Assembly: GCA_029098065.1 (NCBI GenBank) | Contig: JAQXNP010000125.1 | Coordinates: 1 to 9,413 of the forward strand | Reading direction: 5' to 3' | DNA: 9,413 nucleotides | From: Clostridiales bacterium | GTDB lineage: Bacteria > Bacillota > Clostridia > Oscillospirales > Oscillospiraceae | Shown here: in pieces, positions 1 to 6,653 of the stretch | Layout: every line of letters starts with the position of its first letter | How positions within the stretch are numbered: the first letter of the stretch is position 1 | Made by a program: the position numbers and the translations under genes | The notes under the pieces: model-generated | What the model saw: the letters and a program-made list of their open reading frames with translations, nothing else | The model's database searches: none | Told to the model about the DNA's origin: nothing

Positions 1-1
1 C

Positions 2-613
2 ACCCACGTGCTCTGCTGCGCCAGCGTGGAGGAGCGCACCCCGCCCCACGTCCCCGAGGGGGAGGGCTGGGTTACTGCCGAGTACTCCATGCTCCCCCGG
101 GCCAACCGGGAGCGGAGCAAGCGGGACATTTCCAAGCTGAAGCTTTCTCCCCGCTCCGCCGAGATCCAGCGGCTGGTGGGCCGGTCCCTCCGGGCCTGTG
201 TGGATATGAAGAAGCTGGGGGAGCGGACCATCACTGTGGACTGCGACGTGCTCCAGGGGGACGGCGGCACCCGCACCGCCAGCGTCACCGGAGGTTTCGT
301 GGCTCTGGCTCTGGCCTGCCGGAAGCTGGTCCGGGAGGGCGCGCTCTCCGAGACGCCTCTCATCGACAGCGTGGCCGCCGTGTCGGCGGGCATCGTGGGG
401 GACGAGCTGCTGCTGGATCTGTGTTATGAGGAGGATTCCTCCGCTCAGGTGGATCTGAACTGTGTCATGACCGGAACGGGCAAACTGGTGGAGATCCAGG
501 GCACCGGCGAGGGCCGGGCCTTCACCATCGAGGAGCAGCGGGCGCTGGTGGACCTGTGCGCCGGGGGCATCCGGAAGATCCAGGCCATCCAGAAGGCCGC
601 GCTGGAGGGCTGA
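2..613 (+). CDS. rph: Ribonuclease PH, 5' end cut off by the window
   Basis: Phosphorolytic 3'-5' exoribonuclease that trims the 3' ends of tRNA precursors in the cytoplasm, using phosphate to release nucleoside diphosphates. The reading frame is open from base 2 and begins at the THVLC stretch, which in full-length RNase PH follows roughly 30-35 residues, so about 203 of some 240 residues are visible. The GTG at 8 is an internal valine, not the start. Visible signatures are GWVTAEYSMLPRA, the KLGERT and DGGTRTAS phosphate- and RNA-binding segments, and the acidic EEDSSAQVDLN motif (codons from 428) that holds the metal-binding aspartates. It ends 4 nt before rdgB, whose ribosome binding site (GGAGGG, 604-609) lies inside its last codons, so the two are probably translationally linked. 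Identification is firm; only the N-terminus is missing. Confidence 0.96.
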   Translation, partial: THVLCCASVEERTPPHVPEGEGWVTAEYSMLPRANRERSKRDISKLKLSPRSAEIQRLVGRSLRACVDMKKLGERTITVDCDVLQGDGGTRTASVTGGFVALALACRKLVREGALSETPLIDSVAAVSAGIVGDELLLDLCYEEDSSAQVDLNCVMTGTGKLVEIQGTGEGRAFTIEEQRALVDLCAGGIRKIQAIQKAALEG

Positions 614-617
614 ACAT

Positions 618-1217
618 ATGAAAATGGTATTGGCCAGCAGGAATGCCCATAAGCTGGTGGAGATGAGAGAGATCCTCTCCCGTCTGGGCGTGGAAGTGGT
701 GCTGGAGTCCGATGTGGGCGTGGACGTGGACGTGGAGGAGACGGGCGAGACCTTTGAGGAGAACGCCGCGCTCAAGGCCAAAGCCGTCATGGCGGCCGCC
801 GGCCTGCCCGCCATCGCCGACGACTCGGGGCTGTGTGTCACCGCCCTGGGGGGCGGTCCGGGGGTCTATTCCGCCCGCTACGGCGGGGAGGGGCTCACCG
901 ACAAAGACCGCTATGAGCTGGTGCTGGACGGGCTCCGGGGACAGCTGGACCGCAGTGCGAAATTTGTCTCCTGCATCTGCTGCGCATTTCCCAACGGGGA
1001 TGTGCTCACCGCCCGGGGCGAATGTCCGGGGGTCATCACCTATTCCCCCCGGGGGGAGGACGGTTTCGGTTACGACCCCATCTTTTTCCTGCCGGAACAG
1101 AAAAAGACCTTTGCCCAGATGACCGGGGCGGAGAAGAACGCCGTCTCCCACCGGGGACGTGCGCTGGCCAAATTTAAAACAGAATTGGAGAACTATCTCA
1201 ATGGAACTGACAAGTAA
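618..1217 (+). CDS. rdgB: XTP/dITP pyrophosphatase (Ham1/RdgB family)
   Basis: House-cleaning nucleotidase that hydrolyses deaminated purine triphosphates (dITP, ITP, XTP) to monophosphate and pyrophosphate, keeping them out of DNA and RNA. The 199-residue length is typical. Family motifs appear in order: SRNAHK (7-12), ETFEENA (44-50) with the following LKAKA, the catalytic DDSG (68-71), PGVYSARY (81-88), GFGYDP (149-154) and SHRGRAL (177-183). The ATG at 618 is supported by a GGAGGG ribosome binding site 8 nt upstream and by the N-terminal KMVLAS strand matching the family start. Its last 17 nt overlap the yhbY start. Pairing with rph is common in bacteria. No key residue appears to be missing. 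Confidence 0.97.
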   Translation: MKMVLASRNAHKLVEMREILSRLGVEVVLESDVGVDVDVEETGETFEENAALKAKAVMAAAGLPAIADDSGLCVTALGGGPGVYSARYGGEGLTDKDRYELVLDGLRGQLDRSAKFVSCICCAFPNGDVLTARGECPGVITYSPRGEDGFGYDPIFFLPEQKKTFAQMTGAEKNAVSHRGRALAKFKTELENYLNGTDK

Positions 1218-1506
1218 GCAGCGTGCCCAGCTCCGGGGACTGGCCAACAGCCTGGACCCCATCCTCCACATCGGAAAGGGGGATCTGGGGGAAAATCTGA
1301 TCCGGCAGGCGGACGACGCCCTGGAGGCCCGGGAGATCATCAAGTGCCGGGTGCTGGAGACCTCCGAACTCTCGCCCAAGGAGGCGGCGGATGCCCTGGC
1401 CCGGGCCACCCGCAGCGAGGTGGTGCAGGTGATCGGAACGAAATTCGTCCTGTATCGTCAAAGCCATAAAAAGGACAGAAAAGAGAAGATCGTGCTGGTA
1501 AAGTGA
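1201..1506 (+). CDS. yhbY: YhbY family RNA-binding protein (CRS1-YhbY domain)
   Basis: Small single-domain RNA-binding protein of the CRS1-YhbY/CRM family, associated in bacteria with precursors of the 50S ribosomal subunit. At 101 residues it matches the family length. Recognisable parts are the N-terminal LTSKQRAQLR, the GKGDLG loop (25-30, corresponding to the RNA-contacting GxxG-like turn), LEAREIIK (41-48), ATRSEVVQVIG (69-79) and VLYR (83-86), followed by a basic tail. The ATG at 1201 was preferred over an in-frame ATG at 1159 because homologues begin at this MxLTxKQ segment and a GGAG lies 10 nt upstream. It starts inside the end of rdgB in another frame, suggesting translational coupling, and sits 13 nt before nadD-yqeK. 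Confidence 0.94.
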   Translation: MELTSKQRAQLRGLANSLDPILHIGKGDLGENLIRQADDALEAREIIKCRVLETSELSPKEAADALARATRSEVVQVIGTKFVLYRQSHKKDRKEKIVLVK

Positions 1507-1519
1507 GGAGGGTCAGTCA

Positions 1520-2716
1520 ATGAGGATCGGCATCTACGGCGGAACCTTCAACCCGCCCCACCTGGGGCACCTGACCTCGGCCAGGCTGGCGCTGGAGGCC
1601 CTGGGTCTGGACAGGCTCATTTTCGTCCCGACATCTGTCCCGCCCCATAAAGCTCTGCCGTCGGGCTCCCCGGCAGCGGAGGACCGGCTGGCCATGATCT
1701 CCATCGCCGCCGACGGCCTGCTGATGGGAGAGAAGGTGTCGGTGGACGATCTGGAGCTGAAGCGGGAAGGCAGGAGCTATACCGCAGATACGCTGCGGGT
1801 TTTCCGGGACCGCTTTCCGGAGGATGAGCTGTGGTTCCTGATGGGATCTGACATGTTTCTCTCCCTGGACCGGTGGCATGAGCCGGAGACAGTCTGTGCC
1901 CTGGCCCGTCTGGCTGCCTTTGCCCGGTCGGATGGGGATGACCGGGCTGTGATGGAAGCTCAGGCGGCCCGCCTCCGGAGTGCCTATGGGGCAAGGGTGG
2001 AGCTGCTGGCGCTGCCCGATACGGTGGAGGTGTCCTCCACCCGGATCCGGGAGAATATCCCGGCGGAGCGGGCGTACCTTCCCCCCGCGGTTTATGGGTA
2101 CATCCTGCGGCATGGGCTCTATGACACCCATGCCGATCTGACGGCGCTTTCCGATGAGGATCTGCGGGCCTGCTCGCTGTCCATGGTCTATGCCAAGCGC
2201 CACGCCCACATCCTGGGGGTGGAGCAGGAGGCGGTGAAGCTGGCCCGCCGCTGGGGCGCCGATGAGGAATTGGCCCGGAGGGCCGGAATCCTCCATGACT
2301 GCACCAAGTATCTGGAACTGGATGAGCAGTTGCAAATCTGCGGGAAATATGGTATTGTATTGGACGATTTGGAGAAAGTGAGCGTAAAACTTCTCCACTC
2401 CAAGACAGGGGCGGCGCTGGCCCGGCATGTGTATGGCCAGTGTGACGAGATCTACTGGGCCATCTATTGGCACACCACAGGGAAGCCGGATATGAGCCTG
2501 CTGGAAAAAGTGATTTATCTGGCCGACTACATGGAGCCCAACCGGGATTTCCCGGGGGTGGAAGAGCTGCGGAAGCTCTGTTATGAGGATCTGGACGCCG
2601 CTCTCCTGCTGGGGCTGGAGATGAGTATTGAGGAACTCAACGAGCGCGGCGTGCCCATTCACAACAACACGCGGGGCGCGCGGGACTGGATGCTGAGCCA
2701 CCGGAAAGGATCATAA
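1520..2716 (+). CDS. nadD: Fused nicotinate-nucleotide adenylyltransferase (NadD) and YqeK-type HD hydrolase
   Basis: One 398-residue ORF joins two proteins that are separate neighbours in Bacillus. Residues 1-201 are NadD, which adenylates nicotinate mononucleotide with ATP to make deamido-NAD. They show GGTFNPPHLGH (7-17, nucleotidyltransferase HxGH at H14-H17), FVPTSVPPHK (35-44), SYTADTL (86-92), FLMGSDMF and W119 (107-119), and SSTRIR (172-177). Residues about 207-398 are YqeK, an HD-domain metalloenzyme known in Bacillus-type bacteria to split Ap4A symmetrically. They show H230 in KRHAHILGV, H259-D260, H293 in LLHSKTGA, H318 in HTTG, and ADYMEPNRDFPGVEELR with D336. AGGAGGG about 8 nt before ATG 1520 fixes the start. 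No stop, in-frame ATG or ribosome binding site lies at the junction. All catalytic residues of both halves look intact, so both activities are likely retained. Confidence 0.95.
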   Translation: MRIGIYGGTFNPPHLGHLTSARLALEALGLDRLIFVPTSVPPHKALPSGSPAAEDRLAMISIAADGLLMGEKVSVDDLELKREGRSYTADTLRVFRDRFPEDELWFLMGSDMFLSLDRWHEPETVCALARLAAFARSDGDDRAVMEAQAARLRSAYGARVELLALPDTVEVSSTRIRENIPAERAYLPPAVYGYILRHGLYDTHADLTALSDEDLRACSLSMVYAKRHAHILGVEQEAVKLARRWGADEELARRAGILHDCTKYLELDEQLQICGKYGIVLDDLEKVSVKLLHSKTGAALARHVYGQCDEIYWAIYWHTTGKPDMSLLEKVIYLADYMEPNRDFPGVEELRKLCYEDLDAALLLGLEMSIEELNERGVPIHNNTRGARDWMLSHRKGS

Positions 2717-2721
2717 AAAGC

Positions 2722-4167
2722 ATGAACCAGAACAGCAGCGGCAGGGGCGGAAAGCGCCTGCAGAAACAGAACGAAAAATCTGCCCTGGGAACGGAAAAAA
2801 GACCCGGCGGGGAGAAGAATTCCGGGGCGGAGAGCGGATTTTTCCAGAGCAGGGCTTTTCGGGTCCTGACAATCATCGCTGCGGTCATCGTGGCGGCGTT
2901 TGTCTTCTGGCACTTTTTCTCGGCGGCTCCGAACATCGATCTGCCGGACCGGCCCCAGACCACTACTGTCGTGGATGATGACGGCAACCTGATCGAGGTG
3001 CCGATGGAAGGGCCCGGGGTGCCCAGTGATCAGAAAAAAGAGTTTTATACTTTCCTTCTGGTGGGGCAGGATACTTACGGAGGCGGCAACACGGACACCA
3101 TGATGCTGGTGGCCTACGACGTACCCAATCAGGCGCTCAATGTCATGAGTCTTCCCCGGGACACCTATGTGAACTACAATGGCCGGAAAGTCCTCCTCAA
3201 CTCGGTCTACAACCGGGCCGGCGGGGGAGACGAGGGCATTGCGGCGCTGAAAAAAGAGGTGGGCGAGCTCACCGGCGTGACCCCCTATTACCACGTCATT
3301 GTTCAATGGGAAGCGGTGGGCAAGCTGGTAGACGCCATTGACGGAGTGGACTTCAATGTGCCCCGGCGGATGTACTACAACGATCTGTCCCAGAATTTCA
3401 AGGTCGATCTCCAGCCGGGCATGCAGCATCTGGACGGGGACAAGGCCATGCAGCTCATCCGTTGGAGGCACAACAGTGATGACAGCGGCCATATCCTGAA
3501 TTCGGGCTATGCCACCGGTGATCTGGGCCGGATCGAAACCCAGCAGGACTTTCTGAAGGCTATCATTAAAAAGTGCCTTCAGCCCGGGGTGCTGTTGCCC
3601 AATTTGGGTGAGTATGTAAAAATTTTTCAGGAGAACGTGGTCACTGACCTGACAGCCTCCAACCTGGCCTTCTTCGTCAAATCGGCGGTGAGCGGGCTGG
3701 ACATGGACAACGTGGAATTTTTCACCATGCCCTATCGGGAGGCCGGCGACGGAGCCCACCTGCTGCCGGCGGGGAGCGAATTGCTGGAGATCATCAACGA
3801 GAAGTTCAATCCCTACAAGGACGATCTGTGGCTGGGAGAATTGGACCTGGTGACCAAAAAAACCTCTTCTTCCAGTTCCGGGAGCAGCACTCAGAATACC
3901 GGCTTTTCCGGCAGCACCAGCAGCACTCCGAAGCCGTCGGAGAGCGTGCGCCCGGCGGAGAGCGAGGCGCCGGCCCAGTCGGCTGGTCCCAACAATCCGC
4001 TGCCGCCGCCGGAGACCAGCGTATCCCCGTCTGAGAGTGTCCCGCCCGCCGAGAGTCAGGCCCCGGCGGAGAGCGAGGCGCCGGCTGAGAGCCAGGCCCC
4101 CGTTCCCTCGGCAGAGCCTGTACCTTCCGCCGATCCGGAGGAGGTCCTTCTCCCCCCGGGCGCATAA
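2722..4167 (+). CDS. LytR-CpsA-Psr (LCP) family cell-wall ligase with P/A/S/E-rich tail
   Basis: Membrane-anchored phosphotransferase family that attaches lipid-linked polymers such as teichoic acids or capsule to peptidoglycan outside the cell. The 481 residues run as follows: basic cytoplasmic segment (1-45), one transmembrane helix (about 46-67), short linker, LCP domain (about 105-365) and a low-complexity tail (about 380-481). LCP hallmarks are GGNTDTMMLV (121-130), SLPRDTYV (143-150, with R146 and D147), LNSVYNRAGG (159-168), LDGDKAMQLIRWRH (237-250) and GDLGRIETQQDFL (266-278). The tail is a serine run followed by repeated PAESEAP/PAESQAP units. Start at ATG 2722, 5 nt after nadD-yqeK, with GAAAGGA upstream. 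Substrate polymer unknown. An LCP gene between yqeK and rsfS recurs in clostridia, which argues for co-expression rather than shared chemistry. Confidence 0.93.
   Translation: MNQNSSGRGGKRLQKQNEKSALGTEKRPGGEKNSGAESGFFQSRAFRVLTIIAAVIVAAFVFWHFFSAAPNIDLPDRPQTTTVVDDDGNLIEVPMEGPGVPSDQKKEFYTFLLVGQDTYGGGNTDTMMLVAYDVPNQALNVMSLPRDTYVNYNGRKVLLNSVYNRAGGGDEGIAALKKEVGELTGVTPYYHVIVQWEAVGKLVDAIDGVDFNVPRRMYYNDLSQNFKVDLQPGMQHLDGDKAMQLIRWRHNSDDSGHILNSGYATGDLGRIETQQDFLKAIIKKCLQPGVLLPNLGEYVKIFQENVVTDLTASNLAFFVKSAVSGLDMDNVEFFTMPYREAGDGAHLLPAGSELLEIINEKFNPYKDDLWLGELDLVTKKTSSSSSGSSTQNTGFSGSTSSTPKPSESVRPAESEAPAQSAGPNNPLPPPETSVSPSESVPPAESQAPAESEAPAESQAPVPSAEPVPSADPEEVLLPPGA
3951..4085 (+). repeat. Exact 24-nt direct repeat inside the LCP tail coding sequence
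   Basis: The same 24 bases occur at 3951-3974 and 4062-4085, in the same frame, each encoding PAESEAPA (residues 411-418 and 448-455). Shorter degenerate PAES copies lie between and after them. The identity at DNA level, not just protein level, suggests fairly recent duplication or slippage within a disordered extracellular tail. It is not a CRISPR or mobile element: the units are in frame and the interval is coding. Confidence 0.8.
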
Positions 4168-4184
4168 AGAAAAGGAGGAATCCC

Positions 4185-4547
4185 ATGACACCGAAAGAGA
4201 CCGCCCTGCTGCTGGCCAAAGCGCTGGACAGCAAGAAAGGCATCGATATCAAGGTACTGGAGACCGGGGCGCTCACCACTCTGGCCGACTATTTTGTCCT
4301 CTGTTCCGCTACCTCCACCACCCAGATCAAGGCGTTGGCGGACGCCTGTGAGAAGGCCATGAAGGAGCAGGCGGGAGAGAATCCCCACCATGTGGAGGGC
4401 CATCGGGGCGGTACTTGGGTCCTGCTGGACTTTTCCGCTGTGGTGGTGCATATTTTCAACGAGGAGGCCCGGGAGTTCTATGACCTGGAACGCCTCTGGA
4501 GCGACGCATCACCGGTGGATCTCACCGGAGTGCTGACGGAAAACTGA
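4185..4547 (+). CDS. rsfS: Ribosomal silencing factor RsfS (Iojap/YbeB family)
   Basis: Binds ribosomal protein uL14 on the 50S subunit and blocks joining with 30S, dampening translation in stationary phase or starvation. The 120 residues match the family length. Conserved elements are DYFVLCSATS (35-44), the EG pair at 71-72 followed by W78, DFSAVVVHIF (82-91) and REFYDLERLW (96-105), the surface that contacts the ribosome. AAGGAGG at 4172-4178 lies 6 nt before ATG 4185. It is the last gene of the plus-strand operon, 17 nt after the LCP gene, with a terminator right behind it. The strong ribosome binding site may allow higher output than the preceding membrane protein. Confidence 0.96.
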   Translation: MTPKETALLLAKALDSKKGIDIKVLETGALTTLADYFVLCSATSTTQIKALADACEKAMKEQAGENPHHVEGHRGGTWVLLDFSAVVVHIFNEEAREFYDLERLWSDASPVDLTGVLTEN

Positions 4548-4556
4548 ATCGGACGG

Positions 4557-4599
4557 AAAAAGCCGCGGATCCTTTTGAGGAAGGATCCGCGGCTTTTTT
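4557..4599. terminator. Bidirectional intrinsic terminator between convergent operons
   Basis: A perfect 13-bp GC-rich stem (4562-4574 with 4581-4593) around a 6-nt loop is flanked by five A residues on the left (4557-4561) and six T residues on the right (4594-4599), which can extend the stem to 18 bp. Read on the plus strand it gives a hairpin plus U-run just after rsfS; on the minus strand the A-run becomes a U-run just after azlD. It therefore probably serves both operons. Confidence 0.95.
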
Positions 4600-4616
4600 G
4601 ACGGTTCCGAGCCGGA

Positions 4617-4943
4617 TCAAAAGACCAGCTGCACCAGCAGCATATAGCATATGGTGCCCCCGGCGATGGAGAGGAGCATCTGCCGTTTCCACAGGTGTAG
4701 GACGATAACGACTCCGATCGCGATGAGTTCCGGGATTCCGTGACTGCCGGTGAAAAGGCTGACGCCCTTGAGGCAGTAGACCACCAGCAGACCGAAGACA
4801 GCCGGCGGGAGGGCCCTGCCCAAATATTGAACGTATTTTGGGGTGGGTTTCCCCGGAGAGATGAGAAAAAAGGGAAGGAACCGGGTGAGCATGGTGCAGG
4901 CCGCGATCACCGCGATGGTGATGATCCGCTGTGTGAGTGTCAT
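4617..4943 (-). CDS. azlD: AzlD family small subunit of branched-chain amino acid exporter
   Basis: Small integral membrane partner of AzlC; the pair (YgaH/YgaZ in Escherichia coli) exports branched-chain amino acids. The 108 residues are almost entirely hydrophobic, with about four membrane segments (roughly 5-18, 45-62, 70-86 and 90-107). Family features include TRFLPF (20-25) early on and [14 protein letters not shown] (43-56). The chosen start is ATG at 4943, where ATGA overlaps the azlC stop by 4 nt and an AAGGAGG site lies about 10 nt upstream inside azlC. A longer in-frame start further upstream would run far into azlC and is not supported. Translation is thus coupled to azlC. It ends 18 nt from the shared terminator. 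Confidence 0.92.
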   Translation of the reverse strand: MTLTQRIITIAVIAACTMLTRFLPFFLISPGKPTPKYVQYLGRALPPAVFGLLVVYCLKGVSLFTGSHGIPELIAIGVVIVLHLWKRQMLLSIAGGTICYMLLVQLVF

Positions 4944-5647
4944 GCCGTCGGGACCTCCTTTTTCCATTCCGCCCGGCCCATGAGGGTAAGGGCGGCCAGA
5001 ATGGCCAGCATGGAGGGGATGAGGAAGCCGTCCGCTCCAAAGACCGTGAGGCAGAGCAGGGACAGGCCCAGCCCCAGAAGGGAACTGGCGTGGCGCTCTT
5101 CTTTGAGCCACTGCTCCAGAAAGATCACGACGAACATGGCCGTCATGACAAAGTCCAGCCCCTGGGTGTTGAAGGGAAGCATGGCCCCGAACAGCCCGCC
5201 CAGTGCGGCCCCGGTGAACCAGTAGAGCTGATCCAACAGGGTGACAAAAAAATAAAACCAGCCCCGGTCCACGCCCTCCGGGACCTGGGCGGAGCAGTTG
5301 ACAGAGAAGGTCTCATCGCACATGCCGAAGATGAGATAACATTTCTTTTCTCCAGCGCCCTTGTATTTATCCAGCATGGAGATGCCGTAAAAAAGGTGGC
5401 GGGCGTTGAGGGTCAGCGTCAGAACAGCGGCCTGAATGGGGTCAAAAGCGCCCAGCAGAAGTTTCCCGGCCACAAACTCCATGGACCCGGCAAAAATGGT
5501 CAGGCTCATCACCATGGGATAGACGGCGGAGAACCCCAGGGAGCGCATGTAAATGCCGTAGGTCATGCCCAGGAACAGAAATCCGGTGAGAATGGGGATG
5601 GTATGGGGAAAGGCGGCCCGGAGGGCATTTCGCTTTACATGGTTCAT
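4940..5647 (-). CDS. azlC: AzlC family large subunit of branched-chain amino acid exporter
   Basis: Multi-pass inner membrane protein that with AzlD forms an export system for leucine, isoleucine, valine and some analogues. The 235-residue length is typical. Characteristic stretches are GSMEFVA (54-60), NARHLFYG (81-88), DETFSV (111-116) and [18 protein letters not shown] (163-180), separated by hydrophobic helices. ATG 5647 has a GGAGG 11 nt upstream and a good promoter immediately before it, so azlCD is probably its own two-gene transcription unit with a short leader of about 20 nt. No AzlB/Lrp-type regulator gene lies next to it here, unlike the Bacillus azl locus, so its control is not evident. 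The exported substrate is inferred from the family. Confidence 0.95.
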   Translation of the reverse strand: MNHVKRNALRAAFPHTIPILTGFLFLGMTYGIYMRSLGFSAVYPMVMSLTIFAGSMEFVAGKLLLGAFDPIQAAVLTLTLNARHLFYGISMLDKYKGAGEKKCYLIFGMCDETFSVNCSAQVPEGVDRGWFYFFVTLLDQLYWFTGAALGGLFGAMLPFNTQGLDFVMTAMFVVIFLEQWLKEERHASSLLGLGLSLLCLTVFGADGFLIPSMLAILAALTLMGRAEWKKEVPTA

Positions 5648-5676
5648 TTGATTTGGCGCCTCCAGTCAGTTTTTCC

Positions 5677-5705
5677 AATATACCACAAAAAAGAGGCGGA
5701 ATCAA
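5677..5705 (-). promoter_or_regulatory. Sigma-A-type promoter of azlCD with extended -10
   Basis: Read on the minus strand, TTGATT (5700-5705) and TATATT (5677-5682) are separated by exactly 17 nt, and TGG precedes the -10 hexamer, giving an extended -10 element. It would start transcription near 5670, about 22 nt before the azlC start codon. The AT-rich stretch stands out in otherwise GC-rich sequence. Confidence 0.75.
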
Positions 5706-5793
5706 GGCCGGAAACTGCGGCGGATTTACCTCCCGGCCGCGGGTTTCCCGTGACCGGCCGGGAAAAAGAGCAGCAGGCAGGGAAAAGACGCCT

Positions 5794-5995
5794 TTGAAAG
5801 ACAAACAGATCCTCGGGCTGTTTTTCGACCGGTCCGGGGACGCTGGACAAGGCCGCGCGGACCTGCTGCGCCGGCGCGGTATTCCGACTTTTGGAGCTGA
5901 CGCCGGTGGAGATGGGGGCGGGCCGGGCCCCGGACCGGACCACCACACTGGAATTCGGAGACGGCGTCTGGACGGCGGTCGGCGAGGGCGATTGA
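5794..5995 (+). pseudogene. Possible remnant of a frameshifted gene (start resembles a sigma-70-like factor)
   Basis: This lies in the roughly 430-bp gap between azlC and the SGNH hydrolase gene. From TTG 5794 the plus strand reads KDKQILGLFFDRSGD, which resembles the opening of the short sigma-70-like factors common in this bacterial group. About 16 codons later the coding-like signal moves to another frame, open from 5840 to a TGA at 5993-5995 (ending GDGVWTAVGEGD), where nearly all third positions are G or C. That frame has a stop at 5795-5797 and no early start codon, so it cannot stand alone. One extra G in the GGGG run at 5836-5839 would explain the change. The whole is too short for a sigma factor, so an internal deletion is also needed. 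Alternatives are a sequencing error or chance coding potential in GC-rich DNA. The opposite-strand ORF here looks like a shadow. Confidence 0.35.
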
Positions 5996-6011
5996 GCCGC
6001 CTGAAGCTGTG

Positions 6012-6057
6012 AAACGCAAAATGACCGGAGAGACAGCCTGCGGGCTGAACTCTCCGG
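6012..6057 (-). terminator. Probable intrinsic terminator of the minus-strand peptidase/hydrolase operon
   Basis: An 8-bp stem (6025-6032 with 6050-6057) encloses a second 5-bp stem (6034-6038 with 6043-6047) and a 4-nt loop. On the minus strand it begins 24 nt after the SGNH hydrolase stop and is followed by TCATTTTGCGTTT, an interrupted T-rich tail. On the plus strand no T-run follows, so it points to the minus-strand operon. The broken U-tract keeps this below certainty. Confidence 0.6.
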
Positions 6058-6080
6058 CCCCGTTCTGCCGACGAAATGAA

Positions 6081-6653
6081 TCACAGAATATGGTGATGCT
6101 CCAGGCCCCGAAGGACCTCCTCCGCCAGGACCCGCTGGCCCTGGGCATTCAGATGGTGGGGCGGGTGATCGTTGTACCACTCTGTGTGGTCCCGGAACCG
6201 CTCCGTGGTGTCCCAGAAAGCCACGCCATAGTCCCGGCACAGCCAGGCCAGCGCCCCGTTCCACTGGGGCAGCCGCTCCTGAGAGCGGTAAAAGCCGTAG
6301 CCCCGGGCAAACCAGAGGATGGAGAGGACCAGCAGGGGCCGCTCCCCATTGGCACGGAAGATGCCCTCCATATGGGCCAGATAGTCCTCCAGACGGGACT
6401 CGGGGAGCTTGATGTCATTGGTGCCGAAGGCCAGAATGACCCCGTCGGCCCCACCCGTCAGATGGGTGAATTTCCGATGGGCGAAGGCCGTTTCCCCGCC
6501 GGGCCAGCCCTCGTTGACCACGGTGACTTCCCGGCCCTTGGAACGGAGCAGTCCCTCCAGCAGGAGGGGCCAGCTGTCCTCCAGAGGGCCGGGCCAGCCC
6601 TCATCCCCCAGCCAGTAGCGGGTGTTGGAATCCCCGAAGGCCACCAGTTTCAT
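6081..6653 (-). CDS. SGNH/GDSL-type hydrolase
   Basis: A 190-residue member of the SGNH hydrolase superfamily (esterases, lipases, thioesterases, acetyl-ester hydrolases). Block I is FGDSN (6-10) with nucleophile S9, block II the glycines of NEGWPGG (47-53), block III GTND (77-80) with N79, and block V DHPPHHLN (162-169), where H166 or H167 is the likely catalytic histidine. The gap between D162 and that histidine is longer than the usual DxxH. No signal peptide or membrane segment is seen, so it probably acts in the cytoplasm. The ATG at 6653 was chosen because homologues start with a hydrophobic strand leading to GDS, and because it overlaps the preceding stop as ATGA; upstream in-frame starts would run far into the dipeptidase gene. 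Substrate cannot be told. It is last in the operon. Confidence 0.9.
   Translation of the reverse strand: MKLVAFGDSNTRYWLGDEGWPGPLEDSWPLLLEGLLRSKGREVTVVNEGWPGGETAFAHRKFTHLTGGADGVILAFGTNDIKLPESRLEDYLAHMEGIFRANGERPLLVLSILWFARGYGFYRSQERLPQWNGALAWLCRDYGVAFWDTTERFRDHTEWYNDHPPHHLNAQGQRVLAEEVLRGLEHHHIL

Noticed and set aside
8..10. GTG as the start codon of RNase PH
   Set aside because: The frame is open upstream to the window edge and the GTG encodes a valine in the conserved N-terminal strand; the true start lies outside the window.
522..1409. Long minus-strand ORF opposite rdgB and yhbY
   Set aside because: It lies antisense to two well-supported genes, shows no family motif, and is rich in Arg, Gly and Pro as expected of a shadow in GC-rich DNA.
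1517..2701. 394-codon minus-strand ORF opposite nadD-yqeK
   Set aside because: Mirrors the plus-strand gene almost end to end; composition is His/Gln/Pro/Arg-rich with no recognisable domain.
3945..4140. Repeat cluster that could suggest a CRISPR-like or mobile repeat array
   Set aside because: Units are in frame, irregularly spaced and encode the low-complexity LCP tail.
2659..4191. 510-codon minus-strand ORF opposite the LCP gene
   Set aside because: Longer than the real gene but without motifs; the LCP protein on the plus strand has a full set of signatures and a ribosome binding site.
5644..6264. Minus-strand ORFs across the azlC upstream gap
   Set aside because: They overlap the azlC promoter, the probable terminator and the end of the SGNH gene; Ser/Pro-rich composition fits a shadow of plus-strand coding-like sequence.
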